Assembly: GCA_964449075.1 (NCBI GenBank)
Contig: CAYVBJ010000033.1
Span: 1 to 34,583 of the forward strand
Source: CAYVBJ01 sp964449075
Lineage (GTDB): Bacteria > Bacteroidota > Rhodothermia > Balneolales > Balneolaceae
Direction of reading: 5' to 3'
DNA: 34,583 nucleotides
Position 1 is the first letter of the stretch, and the number at the start of each line of letters is the position of its first letter. Positions 1 through 8,038 of this stretch are shown piece by piece. A program made the translations under genes and the position numbers. The notes under the pieces were generated by a model that was not told where the DNA came from, ran no database searches, and saw only the letters and a list, made by a program, of their open reading frames with translations.

Positions 1-1137
1 CTCCCACTTATACGTACGGTGGGTTTTATGATGATGGCAGCCAAGAGCCTCGAGGCTTCGCTGCATCAGCCAGTTCTTTTCACTTACCCAGGCCCCCTCA
101 AGATGTTCAAGTGTTGGCGCAGCGTTATAGGTCATTTGAATCCCGCGGACAAACGTAAGTGCTTCAAGGCCCATTTTACGATATTTTGGCAAAGTGCCAT
201 AGACCACCGTTCGCAAGTGTCTGGCCCTGTTTTTCAAAGTGTAAAGTTTTGGTATATGCCACCAACGGAACCTGCCCCCGGTAGTTTTTGAAACTTCATT
301 AAGGTCGGGTATGCAGACGATAAAGGAGGCCGGTTCACCATTCACAAATGCCAGCAACACACTGTCGCGTATCATAATAGGTTTTACTTTTTTGAGCATT
401 CTCCGTGCAGTCTCCTCTGTCAGTTCCGTAAATTCCTCTTCCCGCTCCCTGATATCCTGCTTGCTCCACGATTCATTGTAAATGTGCCTCATGTAGTTTC
501 CGTCACGCTCAAGGTTTTTTATATCAATTGGCCTGATCGTAACGTCCGACCTGCTCTCAATTCTGTCAGTAATCCGAACCAGCCGTTCGGGCAACGGCTG
601 ATCAAATGGGCGTTTGTAGCTCCAGTGGTCATCAAGTTTTACCGCATTCGTATTTTCGAGCAGTTTTTTGTAGTACGGAGGATGGTAATACATTCCATAA
701 ATAGGTGATTCGTCAAAATTTTTGACAAGCAGACCCCAATAATTATCATTTTCCCCAAAGTTAATGGGGCCCCTGAATGAACCATAGCCGCGAACCTTAT
801 GCCATTTTTTCGCATAACCGATAATAGCATCCGCAATCGCCTGGTCATTCTCCATCTCTATGAATCCCATACCTCCCATAGGCGGGCTGTAGATCAGATC
901 TTTACTCCGGTTATTCATTACTGCAAAACGACCCACGACTTCTTTTCCTCTCAGAACAAGAAAACGCTCACACTCGCCGTGCTTAAAAAAATCATTTACC
1001 CGTGGATCAAAAATATTTTCAATTTCAAAACGAAAAGGAGGAATCCAATTTGGATAATTCTTATATATGCGGAACTGAAGATCGTAAAACTGATCGATCT
1101 CTTTTTTTGATTTAACCTTTAAAAAAGTTAATGCCAT
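1..1137 (-). CDS. YghO/GNAT-like N-acyltransferase family protein, C-terminus cut by window edge
   Basis: The minus strand is open without a stop from an ATG at 1137 to the window edge, giving 379 codons; the C-terminus lies outside. The product begins MALTFLKVKSKKEIDQFYDL and has no signal peptide or membrane segment. Early motifs NYPNWIPPFR, FFKHGECERFLV and VVGRFAVMNN, a middle GSFRGPINFG and a late GTLPKYRKMGLEALTF segment resemble the large GNAT-fold YghO-like proteins of Bacteroidota, usually around 380 aa, so little is missing. The predicted role is acyl or acetyl transfer; the substrate is unknown. No clear ribosome binding site precedes the ATG. It is divergent from the gene at 1244, with a 106-bp AT-rich spacer. 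The family call is from memory of conserved motifs; the reaction is inferred. Confidence 0.72.
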   Translation of the reverse strand, partial: MALTFLKVKSKKEIDQFYDLQFRIYKNYPNWIPPFRFEIENIFDPRVNDFFKHGECERFLVLRGKEVVGRFAVMNNRSKDLIYSPPMGGMGFIEMENDQAIADAIIGYAKKWHKVRGYGSFRGPINFGENDNYWGLLVKNFDESPIYGMYYHPPYYKKLLENTNAVKLDDHWSYKRPFDQPLPERLVRITDRIESRSDVTIRPIDIKNLERDGNYMRHIYNESWSKQDIREREEEFTELTEETARRMLKKVKPIMIRDSVLLAFVNGEPASFIVCIPDLNEVSKTTGGRFRWWHIPKLYTLKNRARHLRTVVYGTLPKYRKMGLEALTFVRGIQMTYNAAPTLEHLEGAWVSEKNWLMQRSLEALGCHHHKTHRTYKWE

Positions 1138-1243
1138 AGTTTGCATACAATTCTTACATTTCAAATGGACATGCTAATGTAAGGTCTGTAAATCTTTTGT
1201 ACAACGTCTTCAAAAACCCTTTTTCATTCAGAAATTAAACCGG

Positions 1244-1681
1244 ATGGCTTTAAAACAGAAAAAATGGATCGTCGCGCTGCTGTCAGCTTCCTGTGCAGCT
1301 GCCCTTTTTTTACTTTTTGGAAACTCGGAAATGCCATCTAAAAAACTCCGGACAGCCGCTCAGGCAGATTCACTTATTACAGAAGCTCTTGGTCATTTTG
1401 ATATCACTAACTCTCAAATCAAAAAACGAACCGTTTCCGTAGATTCACTGTTTTCAAGAACAATTTACTCAGTAGAGCTTCCGCCTGGAATTTCAAAAAC
1501 AGAAATACACTATCATTTGCACAAGAAATTTCTACCTTACAAGATAGAAAGCCCTGCAAAAATAATAATACCTGAAAAAGATATGCATATACATTTGCTC
1601 TATGCAGGAACTGTTATCAAAACAGTTCAGCTTAGTACTGATACTGAACCGCAAACTTTTTCAACATCGGATGACGGTTAA
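1244..1681 (+). CDS. Small membrane-anchored hypothetical protein
   Basis: This 145-aa protein is not recognised as a named family. It has a Lys-rich N-terminus followed by one hydrophobic stretch (about residues 8-26, KWIVALLSASCAAALFLLFG), a signal anchor or uncleaved signal peptide. The rest (about 30-145) is a soluble mixed alpha/beta domain predicted outside the cytoplasm, with HYHLHKKF near residue 90 and MHIHLLYAG near 113. The ATG at 1244 fits the signal peptide. The lipase gene begins 24 bp downstream on the same strand, so the two are probably co-transcribed. It could be an envelope-associated partner or simply a lineage-specific protein; nothing in the sequence assigns a function. 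Confidence 0.7.
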   Translation: MALKQKKWIVALLSASCAAALFLLFGNSEMPSKKLRTAAQADSLITEALGHFDITNSQIKKRTVSVDSLFSRTIYSVELPPGISKTEIHYHLHKKFLPYKIESPAKIIIPEKDMHIHLLYAGTVIKTVQLSTDTEPQTFSTSDDG

Positions 1682-1705
1682 TAAAAAACATAGACATCCA
1701 AAAAC

Positions 1706-2563
1706 ATGAAGCTGATTGAAACAGACCGGTTTTTGAAAAAATTCGAATTAAAGGAATTTCCGCAACCTGATATCATCAGTCTCAAATATCCTGTTTTGAT
1801 GTGCCACGGTTATGGTGCCATTGCCGGACTTGTAAAGCCCTCCCTGCTGCATGAACCCTGTATTGTACTTCGAAAATGTGGTGTGATTGCTTTTGCCCCG
1901 AATATCGTCCCTTATGCTACAATTGAAATTCGCGCCAGGCAGTGGGCTGAACGAATTCAGCAATTAAAAAAACAGTATGGATTTGAAAAATTAAATGTGG
2001 TAGCCCACAGTATGGGCGGACTTGACATGCGCTATGCAATTTCTGAACTTGGAATAGAAGATTCTGTCGCTTCTCTTACCACAGTTTCTACTCCTCACAG
2101 GGGCACAAGTCTTGCAAATTTTGTACTCTCAACGCCGGAGCTGGTAAAAGATAAGCTTGCAGAATTTTTTGACTGGTTTGGCGATAATATTTATCCGTCT
2201 GCCAAAAGTGATGCTATTGCTGCTGTTGAACAACTTACATGCGACTATGTTCAGCAGGATTTTAACTCCCGGATTAAAAACAGTGAAAACATATCTTATT
2301 TTTCTGTGAGTGCAGCGGTTGGAAAGGGAACAAAAGCACCCTTAAATGCTATATTCCGATTTCAGAATCAGTACATCTATCAGCATGAAGGATTGAATGA
2401 TTCGTTTGTGTCGTTAGAAAGTGCCAAATGGGGTGAACACCTCAAAACAGTTTCCCTTAGTCATCTTGAACAAACCAATATTAAAGTAGCAAAAGACAGG
2501 CAAAAACTTGTAGATGACTTCTGGATTTCGTTAATGAACCATCTTTCAAAAAAAGGGTTTTAA
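1706..2563 (+). CDS. Lipase-like alpha/beta hydrolase
   Basis: A 285-aa alpha/beta hydrolase of the triacylglycerol lipase type. Visible motifs are the oxyanion-hole segment VLMCHGYGAI (about 30-39), the nucleophile elbow AHSMGG with predicted catalytic Ser102, TPHRGT after the next strand, an NDSFVS acid segment, and SHLEQTN with the likely catalytic His. These match true bacterial lipases (nucleophile, Asp, His order; HL-x-x-N ending). There is no signal peptide, so the protein is probably cytoplasmic or exported by other means. The expected reaction is hydrolysis of carboxylic esters or lipids; the substrate is unknown. It follows the small membrane protein by 24 bp and precedes a flavoprotein gene by 57 bp. 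Confidence in the fold is high, in the lipase label moderate. Confidence 0.85.
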   Translation: MKLIETDRFLKKFELKEFPQPDIISLKYPVLMCHGYGAIAGLVKPSLLHEPCIVLRKCGVIAFAPNIVPYATIEIRARQWAERIQQLKKQYGFEKLNVVAHSMGGLDMRYAISELGIEDSVASLTTVSTPHRGTSLANFVLSTPELVKDKLAEFFDWFGDNIYPSAKSDAIAAVEQLTCDYVQQDFNSRIKNSENISYFSVSAAVGKGTKAPLNAIFRFQNQYIYQHEGLNDSFVSLESAKWGEHLKTVSLSHLEQTNIKVAKDRQKLVDDFWISLMNHLSKKGF

Positions 2564-2620
2564 TTGATTGATGAGTAATATGAATCATTCCTTATCTTTT
2601 TTAGGTAACTTTAAAAAATT

Positions 2621-4105
2621 TTGGTGGAGTCAAATAGAGATTTGAAGCAACAGGAAAGATCACAATATGATGCTGTAGTGGTCGGGTCCGGACCAAACGG
2701 ACTGGCTGCTGCTATTCACCTGGCCATTCAGGGTTTATCTGTAAAAATCTTTGAAGCATCAGATACTATTGGCGGCGGTATGAGAACCAAAGAGCTGACG
2801 CTGCCGGGTTTAAAACATGATATCTGTTCCGCCATTCACCCGATGGCACTCTCTTCCCCTTATCTTAAACTCCTGCCTCTTCATGAATTTGGCCTCGAAT
2901 GGATCCATCCCGACTACCCTGTAGCCCATCCAATGGATGATGAACCGGCTGTTATCGGGTATAAAAATATCAATGAGACCGCTGAATCTCTAGGGCCCGA
3001 CGGACCGGTATACAAAAACCTGATCGGGCCTCTGTCCGAAAACTGGAACTCCCTCACAAAAGATATTCTCTCTCCTCTTCAGATACCTTCGCAACCACTG
3101 AAAATGGCACGTTTTGGGCTTTCTGCACTGCAGCCGGCCACCCGGCTTGTAAACAAATTTAAGAAAGCGCGGGCATCTGCCCTGTTTGGAGGAATGGTGG
3201 CTCACAGTATTTTACCGCTCGATAAAGTATCCACTTCAGCGATTGGTCTTGTACTGAGTGCAGCTGCTCATGCCGTTGGCTGGCCGATGCCAAAAGGCGG
3301 TTCACAATCTATCGCAAACGCGATGGGAAAATATTTTCAATCTCTCGGGGGAGAAATTGAAACGGGAACCATGGTTACTCATTTTGACCAGTTACCAAGA
3401 GCCCGTGCTGTGCTGTTTGATCTTACACCCGGACAGGTCGTAAAAATTGCAGGTAAAAAATTCCCCGAAGAGTATGTTAATAAACTCAAAGCATTCCGGT
3501 ACGGAGCAGGCGTCTTTAAAATAGATTATGCTCTGAGCAGACAAGTTCCCTGGAACGATCCCGAATGCAATAAAGCAGGTACAGTTCATCTCGGCGGAAC
3601 TTTTCCTGAAATCGCAGAATCCGAAAAAGATATTTCATTGGGCAAGCATCCCAAAAAACCATACGTACTTGTTTCACAGCAGAGTAATTTCGACCGGTCG
3701 CGAACTCAAGACCACAAAGAAACACTGTGGGCATACTGTCACGTCCCCAATGGGTCAACAGTTGATATGACTAAAGCGATCGAAGACCAGATTGAACGCT
3801 TTGCACCCGGATTCAGGGATACCGTAATAAAACGCCATACCATGAATACAGCTCAGATGGAATCCTATAACTCTAATTACATCGGTGGTGATATCAATGG
3901 CGGAGCACAGGATATATGGCAATTATTTACGAGGCCGGTGTCACCTTTTAACCCCTACTCTACCCCGGCAAAAGGTATTTATTTCTGTTCATCATCAACA
4001 CCACCCGGCGGCGGGGTTCACGGAATGTGCGGGTATCACGCAGCCGAATCTGTTCTGAAAAAAGAATTCCGCCTTTCCAAAAAAGAGATAAAGTTCAGAA
4101 TTTGA
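2621..4105 (+). CDS. Phytoene desaturase/PYROXD2-like FAD-dependent oxidoreductase
   Basis: A 494-aa flavoprotein. The N-terminal Rossmann dinucleotide-binding motif is VVVGSGPNGLAAA (GxGxxG at residues 22-27) with the ribose-binding Glu45, followed by GGGMRTKEL. The C-terminal FAD motif includes FCSSSTPPGGGVHGMCGY. This arrangement fits the NAD(P)/FAD oxidoreductases related to phytoene desaturase and PYROXD2. No neighbouring carotenoid genes (crtB and so on) are visible, so a carotenoid role is not supported. The reading frame opens with TTG at 2621, immediately followed by GTG at 2624; both are possible starts and there is no nearby in-frame ATG. The protein is predicted soluble. The substrate is unknown. 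Confidence 0.85.
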   Translation: MVESNRDLKQQERSQYDAVVVGSGPNGLAAAIHLAIQGLSVKIFEASDTIGGGMRTKELTLPGLKHDICSAIHPMALSSPYLKLLPLHEFGLEWIHPDYPVAHPMDDEPAVIGYKNINETAESLGPDGPVYKNLIGPLSENWNSLTKDILSPLQIPSQPLKMARFGLSALQPATRLVNKFKKARASALFGGMVAHSILPLDKVSTSAIGLVLSAAAHAVGWPMPKGGSQSIANAMGKYFQSLGGEIETGTMVTHFDQLPRARAVLFDLTPGQVVKIAGKKFPEEYVNKLKAFRYGAGVFKIDYALSRQVPWNDPECNKAGTVHLGGTFPEIAESEKDISLGKHPKKPYVLVSQQSNFDRSRTQDHKETLWAYCHVPNGSTVDMTKAIEDQIERFAPGFRDTVIKRHTMNTAQMESYNSNYIGGDINGGAQDIWQLFTRPVSPFNPYSTPAKGIYFCSSSTPPGGGVHGMCGYHAAESVLKKEFRLSKKEIKFRI

Positions 4106-4148
4106 AGTCTAAAAATATCATTTTTCACAAATTGGCTAAAATTCCCCG

Positions 4149-4156
4149 TAACTTTG
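4149..4156 (+). promoter_or_regulatory. Candidate Bacteroidota-type -7 element
   Basis: TAACTTTG matches the TAnnTTTG -7 consensus of Bacteroidota sigma factor exactly, 32 bp before the ABC permease ATG. A TTG lies only 14 bp upstream (4132-4134), closer than the usual 17-23 bp, so the -33 part is weak. Confidence 0.3.
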
Positions 4157-4188
4157 GAGCTTGTTATTTTTTTATGAAATATCGATAA

Positions 4189-5898
4189 ATGATTCGCAAT
4201 TTATACGAAAATACAAAGGATTTTGCATTTCGCTCCGCCGGTAAACGTATGCGTTCCGGTTCCGGATGGTGGTCAATTTCAACACTTATCATTGCTCTTC
4301 TCGTTTCAATACCTGTTCTCAGTGTTGCAGTAAATATTTTTGTGCCTGCCGGGGAGGTCTGGCAGCACCTGGCTTCAACTGTACTTCCCGATTATGTAAA
4401 AAATTCATTCTGGCTGATGATAGGTGTGGGAACCGGTGTTTTTATCATTGGTGTCGGAACTGCCTGGCTCGTGACCATGACACGTTTCCCGGGTAGCAGG
4501 TTTTTTGAATGGGCGCTGCTTCTCCCTCTTGCTGTGCCTGCCTACCTGATGGCGTATACCTACACCGACTTCCTCTCCTTTACGGGGCCCCTCCAGGGAT
4601 TTATCAGATCAGTGATGGGATGGCAGGCCGGTGATTACTGGTTTCCCGAAATACGATCACTCGAAGGTGCTATCGTGATGATGTCGTTTGTATTCTATCC
4701 ATACGTATATATTCTGTCGAGAGCCGCTTTCCTGGAACAGTCCCATTCTCTTCTGGAAGCAAGCCGTAGCCTTGGTGCAACCGCTTTTGAAAGCTTTTAT
4801 AAAATTGCGATCCCGCTGGCCAGGCCATCCATAGCTGCAGGCATGGCGCTTGCACTGATGGAAACCCTGAATGATTTTGGAACTGTCGATTATTTTGGTG
4901 TACAAACGTTTACTACCGGCATTTACCGCACCTGGTTTGGCCTGGGCGAAAGAGTTGCTGCTGCCCAGCTTGCAGGATTCCTGCTGCTGTTTATACTGGT
5001 ATTAATCCTGGTAGAACGATGGTCCAGAAACAAAATGGATTTTCAACAGGGCGGCGCTTCACGGTTTCGCTTTATTTCTCAATATGAAATTAAAGACTGG
5101 AAAAAATGGGGAAGCATGATTGCATGTGCTATTCCTGTTCTTGCCGGTTTTTTCATTCCGCTTCTCATACTGGTTGACATGTTTCTGGAAAACATGGGGG
5201 CAGCCCTTGACGCACGCTTTATTCAATATGCTTTTAACACTTTCCTGGTAGCAATTCTGTCGGGTTTTATCGCCCTTTTCATCTCGCTGGTTATGGCTTA
5301 CAGCCTGCGTCTGCATCCCACGTATCTCACAAAAACAGCGGCCCGAATCGGTTCGATGGGATATGCCATTCCCGGTTCTGTAATTGCGGTTGGTATCTTA
5401 ATTCCTTTTGGCTGGTTTGATAATACCCTGGATGCCTGGCTCCGCACAACATTCGGCATCTCCAGCGGGTTGCTTCTGAGCGGTACCATCTTTGCCCTGG
5501 TTTTTGCCTACGTGGTTCGTTTTCTGGCCGTATCATTCACAACTGTTGAAGCCAGTCTCACCAAAATCACACCGAATATGGATGAAGCTGCAGAAGGACT
5601 TGGATACCGGTTTGATCAGATTTTAAGGAAAATCCATATCCCGATGATGTCGGGCAGCCTGTTTGCCGCCATGATGCTCGTCATTGTAGATGTTATCAAA
5701 GAGCTCCCTGCAACACTCATTGTACGGCCTTTTAATTTTGATACGCTTGCAGTTCAGGTCTATCGCCTGGCTTCGGATGAACGCCTTGCTGAGTCATCCG
5801 GAGCAGCATTAGCCATTATACTGGCCGGTTTAATTCCCGTGATCATTCTCAGTAAATCTATATCCGCATCACGCAAAATAGGAAGCTCAAAAGAGTAA
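4189..5898 (+). CDS. Iron-type ABC transporter permease, fused two-domain
   Basis: A 569-aa polytopic membrane protein with about 12 hydrophobic segments, arranged as two binding-protein-dependent permease domains in tandem. Each half carries an EAA-type loop that contacts the ATPase: EASRSLGATAFESF (about 190-203) and DEAAEGLGYRFDQI (about 465-478), both followed by an I-P segment. The length and layout match FbpB/SfuB-like ferric-iron permeases; LPLAVPAYLMAYTYTDFL is typical of that group. No gene for the ATPase or periplasmic iron-binding protein is visible in the window, so partners must be elsewhere. The ATG at 4189 lies downstream of a -7-like element. Thiamine or another small substrate is a less likely alternative. 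Confidence 0.85.
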   Translation: MIRNLYENTKDFAFRSAGKRMRSGSGWWSISTLIIALLVSIPVLSVAVNIFVPAGEVWQHLASTVLPDYVKNSFWLMIGVGTGVFIIGVGTAWLVTMTRFPGSRFFEWALLLPLAVPAYLMAYTYTDFLSFTGPLQGFIRSVMGWQAGDYWFPEIRSLEGAIVMMSFVFYPYVYILSRAAFLEQSHSLLEASRSLGATAFESFYKIAIPLARPSIAAGMALALMETLNDFGTVDYFGVQTFTTGIYRTWFGLGERVAAAQLAGFLLLFILVLILVERWSRNKMDFQQGGASRFRFISQYEIKDWKKWGSMIACAIPVLAGFFIPLLILVDMFLENMGAALDARFIQYAFNTFLVAILSGFIALFISLVMAYSLRLHPTYLTKTAARIGSMGYAIPGSVIAVGILIPFGWFDNTLDAWLRTTFGISSGLLLSGTIFALVFAYVVRFLAVSFTTVEASLTKITPNMDEAAEGLGYRFDQILRKIHIPMMSGSLFAAMMLVIVDVIKELPATLIVRPFNFDTLAVQVYRLASDERLAESSGAALAIILAGLIPVIILSKSISASRKIGSSKE

Positions 5899-6006
5899 TG
5901 GTACAAACCGGTTACAGGATCAGCACAACATATCAAAACCCAAGCGACTCTCTGCTTTCTGCCTTATCTTGTCATCAAAATTGGAAATTGAAAATGTAAC
6001 CCGATT

Positions 6007-7272
6007 ATGGCTCAACCCAAATACAGAACTCACCTGGGCATGGTGGATATCCTGCCCGATGAAGTACGAAAATGGCAATTCATTGAACAACTGATTCGAG
6101 ACGAAGCGGCTAAATTTAATTTTGAAGAGATCCGAACCCCCATTATGGAGCAAACCGAACTGATTGTTCGTGGTATCGGTCAGTTAACAGATATTGTTTC
6201 TAAGGAGATATTCACATTCAACCGGGGTGACGATCATTATGTGCTGCGTCCCGAACTGACAGCACCTGTTGTTCGTGCTTTTGTTGAAAATCACCTTGAA
6301 CAGCGCGGCGGCACTCAAAAACTATTTTACATCGGTCCGATGTTCAGGGCTGAGCGTCCCCAAAAGGGCCGTCAAAGACAGTTTCACCAGTTTGGCGTTG
6401 AGATTATCGGGAGTGATGATGCTGTTGCAGATGTAGAAACAATTATGTTTATGATGCATATTTATAAAAAAATTGGCATCACCAATACCAAACTTAAAAT
6501 AAACTCTATCGGTGATCCTGAAAGCCGCGACAGGTACAAAGAGGCTTTAAAGGATTATTTCAGGCCGCATATTGACCGTCTGAGTGACATTTCGCGCAAG
6601 AGGCTGGAAAAAAATCCCCTGCGTATTCTGGACTCCAAAGAGGAAGAAGATCAGCCTCTGATTGAGAATGCACCCTTAATTGCTGACTATTTAAATGAAG
6701 AGTCAGCTGCTCATTTTGAAAAAGTAAAAAACTATCTCGATGATCTTGAAGTGACCTATCACGTGGATCAGCACCTTGTGCGTGGACTCGACTACTACAC
6801 CCGCACTACATTCGAGCTGACCAGTCCCGACCTTGGCAGTCAGGATGCACTTGCAGGAGGCGGCCGTTACGATCTTCTGATTGAAGAGATTGGCGGACAG
6901 CCTACGCCGGCTGTCGGTTTTGCCGCCGGAATTGAGAGACTCATGATCGCATGTGAAGAGCTTGGTATCAAATTGTCGGAACCGAAAACAGTGGATGTCT
7001 ACATTGTAACCCTGGGTGAAAAAGCCCGCAAATGGGGAGTAAAAACCCTGCCCGAATTACGTGAAGCCGGTTATTCAGCCACAATGGATTACATGGGCCG
7101 ATCCATGAAAGCCCAGATGAAAGATGCCAACCGCGAGAATGCAGCTTTTGCCATTATTGTAGGCGATCACGAACTTGAATCAGGAAAATTCACCTTTCGT
7201 AACATGGAAAAAAGTGAAGAGAGGTCACTTTCCTTCGACCAGATTCTAAAAAAACTATCTGATCAACACTAA
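6007..7272 (+). CDS. hisS: Histidyl-tRNA synthetase
   Basis: A 421-aa class II aminoacyl-tRNA synthetase that charges tRNA-His with histidine in the cytoplasm. The N-terminus reads YRTHLGMVDILPDE; motif 2 is FRAERPQKGRQRQFHQFGVE (about 113-132); the histidine-specific LVRGLDYYTRTTFE is near residue 258; and motif 3 is GGGRYDLLIEEIGG with AVGFAAGIERL. The C-terminal 90 residues form the anticodon-binding domain. Length is typical. The ATG at 6007 has no clear Shine-Dalgarno. It is convergent with the PIN-domain toxin gene, with only 5 bp between the two stop codons. Confidence 0.97.
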   Translation: MAQPKYRTHLGMVDILPDEVRKWQFIEQLIRDEAAKFNFEEIRTPIMEQTELIVRGIGQLTDIVSKEIFTFNRGDDHYVLRPELTAPVVRAFVENHLEQRGGTQKLFYIGPMFRAERPQKGRQRQFHQFGVEIIGSDDAVADVETIMFMMHIYKKIGITNTKLKINSIGDPESRDRYKEALKDYFRPHIDRLSDISRKRLEKNPLRILDSKEEEDQPLIENAPLIADYLNEESAAHFEKVKNYLDDLEVTYHVDQHLVRGLDYYTRTTFELTSPDLGSQDALAGGGRYDLLIEEIGGQPTPAVGFAAGIERLMIACEELGIKLSEPKTVDVYIVTLGEKARKWGVKTLPELREAGYSATMDYMGRSMKAQMKDANRENAAFAIIVGDHELESGKFTFRNMEKSEERSLSFDQILKKLSDQH

Positions 7273-7277
7273 AAAAC

Positions 7278-7679
7278 TTACCCGCTATTCCAGATTTCAC
7301 ATGCTTTTGACATACTAATTCGTCCGTCATGAGTAGCAAGCGGATAACCGGATAGAATAGAAGTTGCTGTAATCAGACGATCGGCGGGATCGTTATGAAA
7401 CAGTTCCGGCAGTTTTCTCTGGGCCAGGACCACTTCAATATCTGCGGGCAATACAATAGAAACTTCCGGTTTAGTTGCCAAAGCTATCCACTCACTGAGA
7501 TTTGGCCGAAGTTCAATACGTCCTTTTCTTTCCAGCATTTCTGTCTCCCAGACTGTAACCCATGAAATCGCAATACGGTTTTTAGAAGCCAGGAAATTTA
7601 ACTCTTCCCTTTCGCTTTTTTTAAGATTTCCATCATTCAGAAGCCACCATAACCAGATATGGGTATCAAGCAAGACCAT
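7278..7679 (-). CDS. PIN-domain ribonuclease toxin, VapC-like
   Basis: A 133-aa PIN-domain protein, expected to be a Mg-dependent ribonuclease toxin of a type II toxin-antitoxin module. The acidic residues expected in the active site are present: Asp5 in LLDTHIWLWW, Glu45 in WETEML, Asp97/Asp100 in HNDPADRLI, and Asp118 in THDGRI. The chosen ATG at 7679 overlaps the antitoxin stop by one base (TGATG); a GTG three bases further upstream (7682) would give a 4-bp overlap. It is downstream of and translationally coupled to the antitoxin gene, and convergent with hisS. All catalytic residues are intact, so it is probably active. The RNA target is unknown. Confidence 0.88.
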   Translation of the reverse strand: MVLLDTHIWLWWLLNDGNLKKSEREELNFLASKNRIAISWVTVWETEMLERKGRIELRPNLSEWIALATKPEVSIVLPADIEVVLAQRKLPELFHNDPADRLITATSILSGYPLATHDGRISMSKACEIWNSG

Positions 7680-7945
7680 CACTTATCAGGATCATTTACC
7701 TGTATACCGGTTATCCAATCGGGGCCTGAGTAATCTTCAAAAGGCGACTCTTCGGGAGTAAGTTTTGAAGCAGATCCTTTACCATGCAGCTTTTTCCAGG
7801 GAGCCGGTTCCAGGCCCGGAGTTTCAGCGGAGACTTCTTTTTCAAGAATTCGGGTGAATAGTTCTTTCATGGTAATACCTTCCGAAACGGCTTTCATTTT
7901 CGCTTTTTTCATCAAATATTCGGGTATATCAATGGTGGTACGCAT
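7679..7945 (-). CDS. Ribbon-helix-helix antitoxin, VapB-like
   Basis: An 88-aa protein starting MRTTIDIPEYLMKKAK, typical of a ribbon-helix-helix DNA-binding N-terminus (beta strand about 2-7, two helices about 8-40). The C-terminal half (about 45-88), rich in Pro, Glu and Asp, is the likely toxin-binding and toxin-neutralising tail. It sits directly before the PIN toxin gene with overlapping stop and start, the standard antitoxin-first order. Such antitoxins bind their own promoter, so autorepression is expected (inference). A sigma70-like promoter ends immediately before the ATG. Confidence 0.82.
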   Translation of the reverse strand: MRTTIDIPEYLMKKAKMKAVSEGITMKELFTRILEKEVSAETPGLEPAPWKKLHGKGSASKLTPEESPFEDYSGPDWITGIQVNDPDK

Positions 7946-7951
7946 AAAAGC

Positions 7952-7980
7952 ATATTAGCACATTCATATATATTTTTCAA
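7952..7980 (-). promoter_or_regulatory. Sigma70-like promoter of the toxin-antitoxin pair
   Basis: On the minus strand TTGAAA (7980-7975) is followed by exactly 17 bp and TAATAT (7957-7952), with a TGn extended -10 just before it. The predicted transcription start falls at or next to the antitoxin ATG (7945), implying a leaderless or nearly leaderless message. The site does not look like a TAnnTTTG promoter. Confidence 0.4.
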
Positions 7981-8038
7981 GTACGATTTTTATTCTGCGC
8001 TGCGGCAGGTTCACAGATCCGCACTGAAAAGAGACCGG

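Noticed and set aside
19..1110. Several plus-strand frames of 69-103 aa at the left end
   Set aside because: They lie antisense to the continuous minus-strand acyltransferase-like gene, which explains the whole stretch.
2603..2620. TAACTTTA before the flavoprotein start as a promoter
   Set aside because: The last base deviates from TAnnTTTG and no TTG is at a suitable distance.
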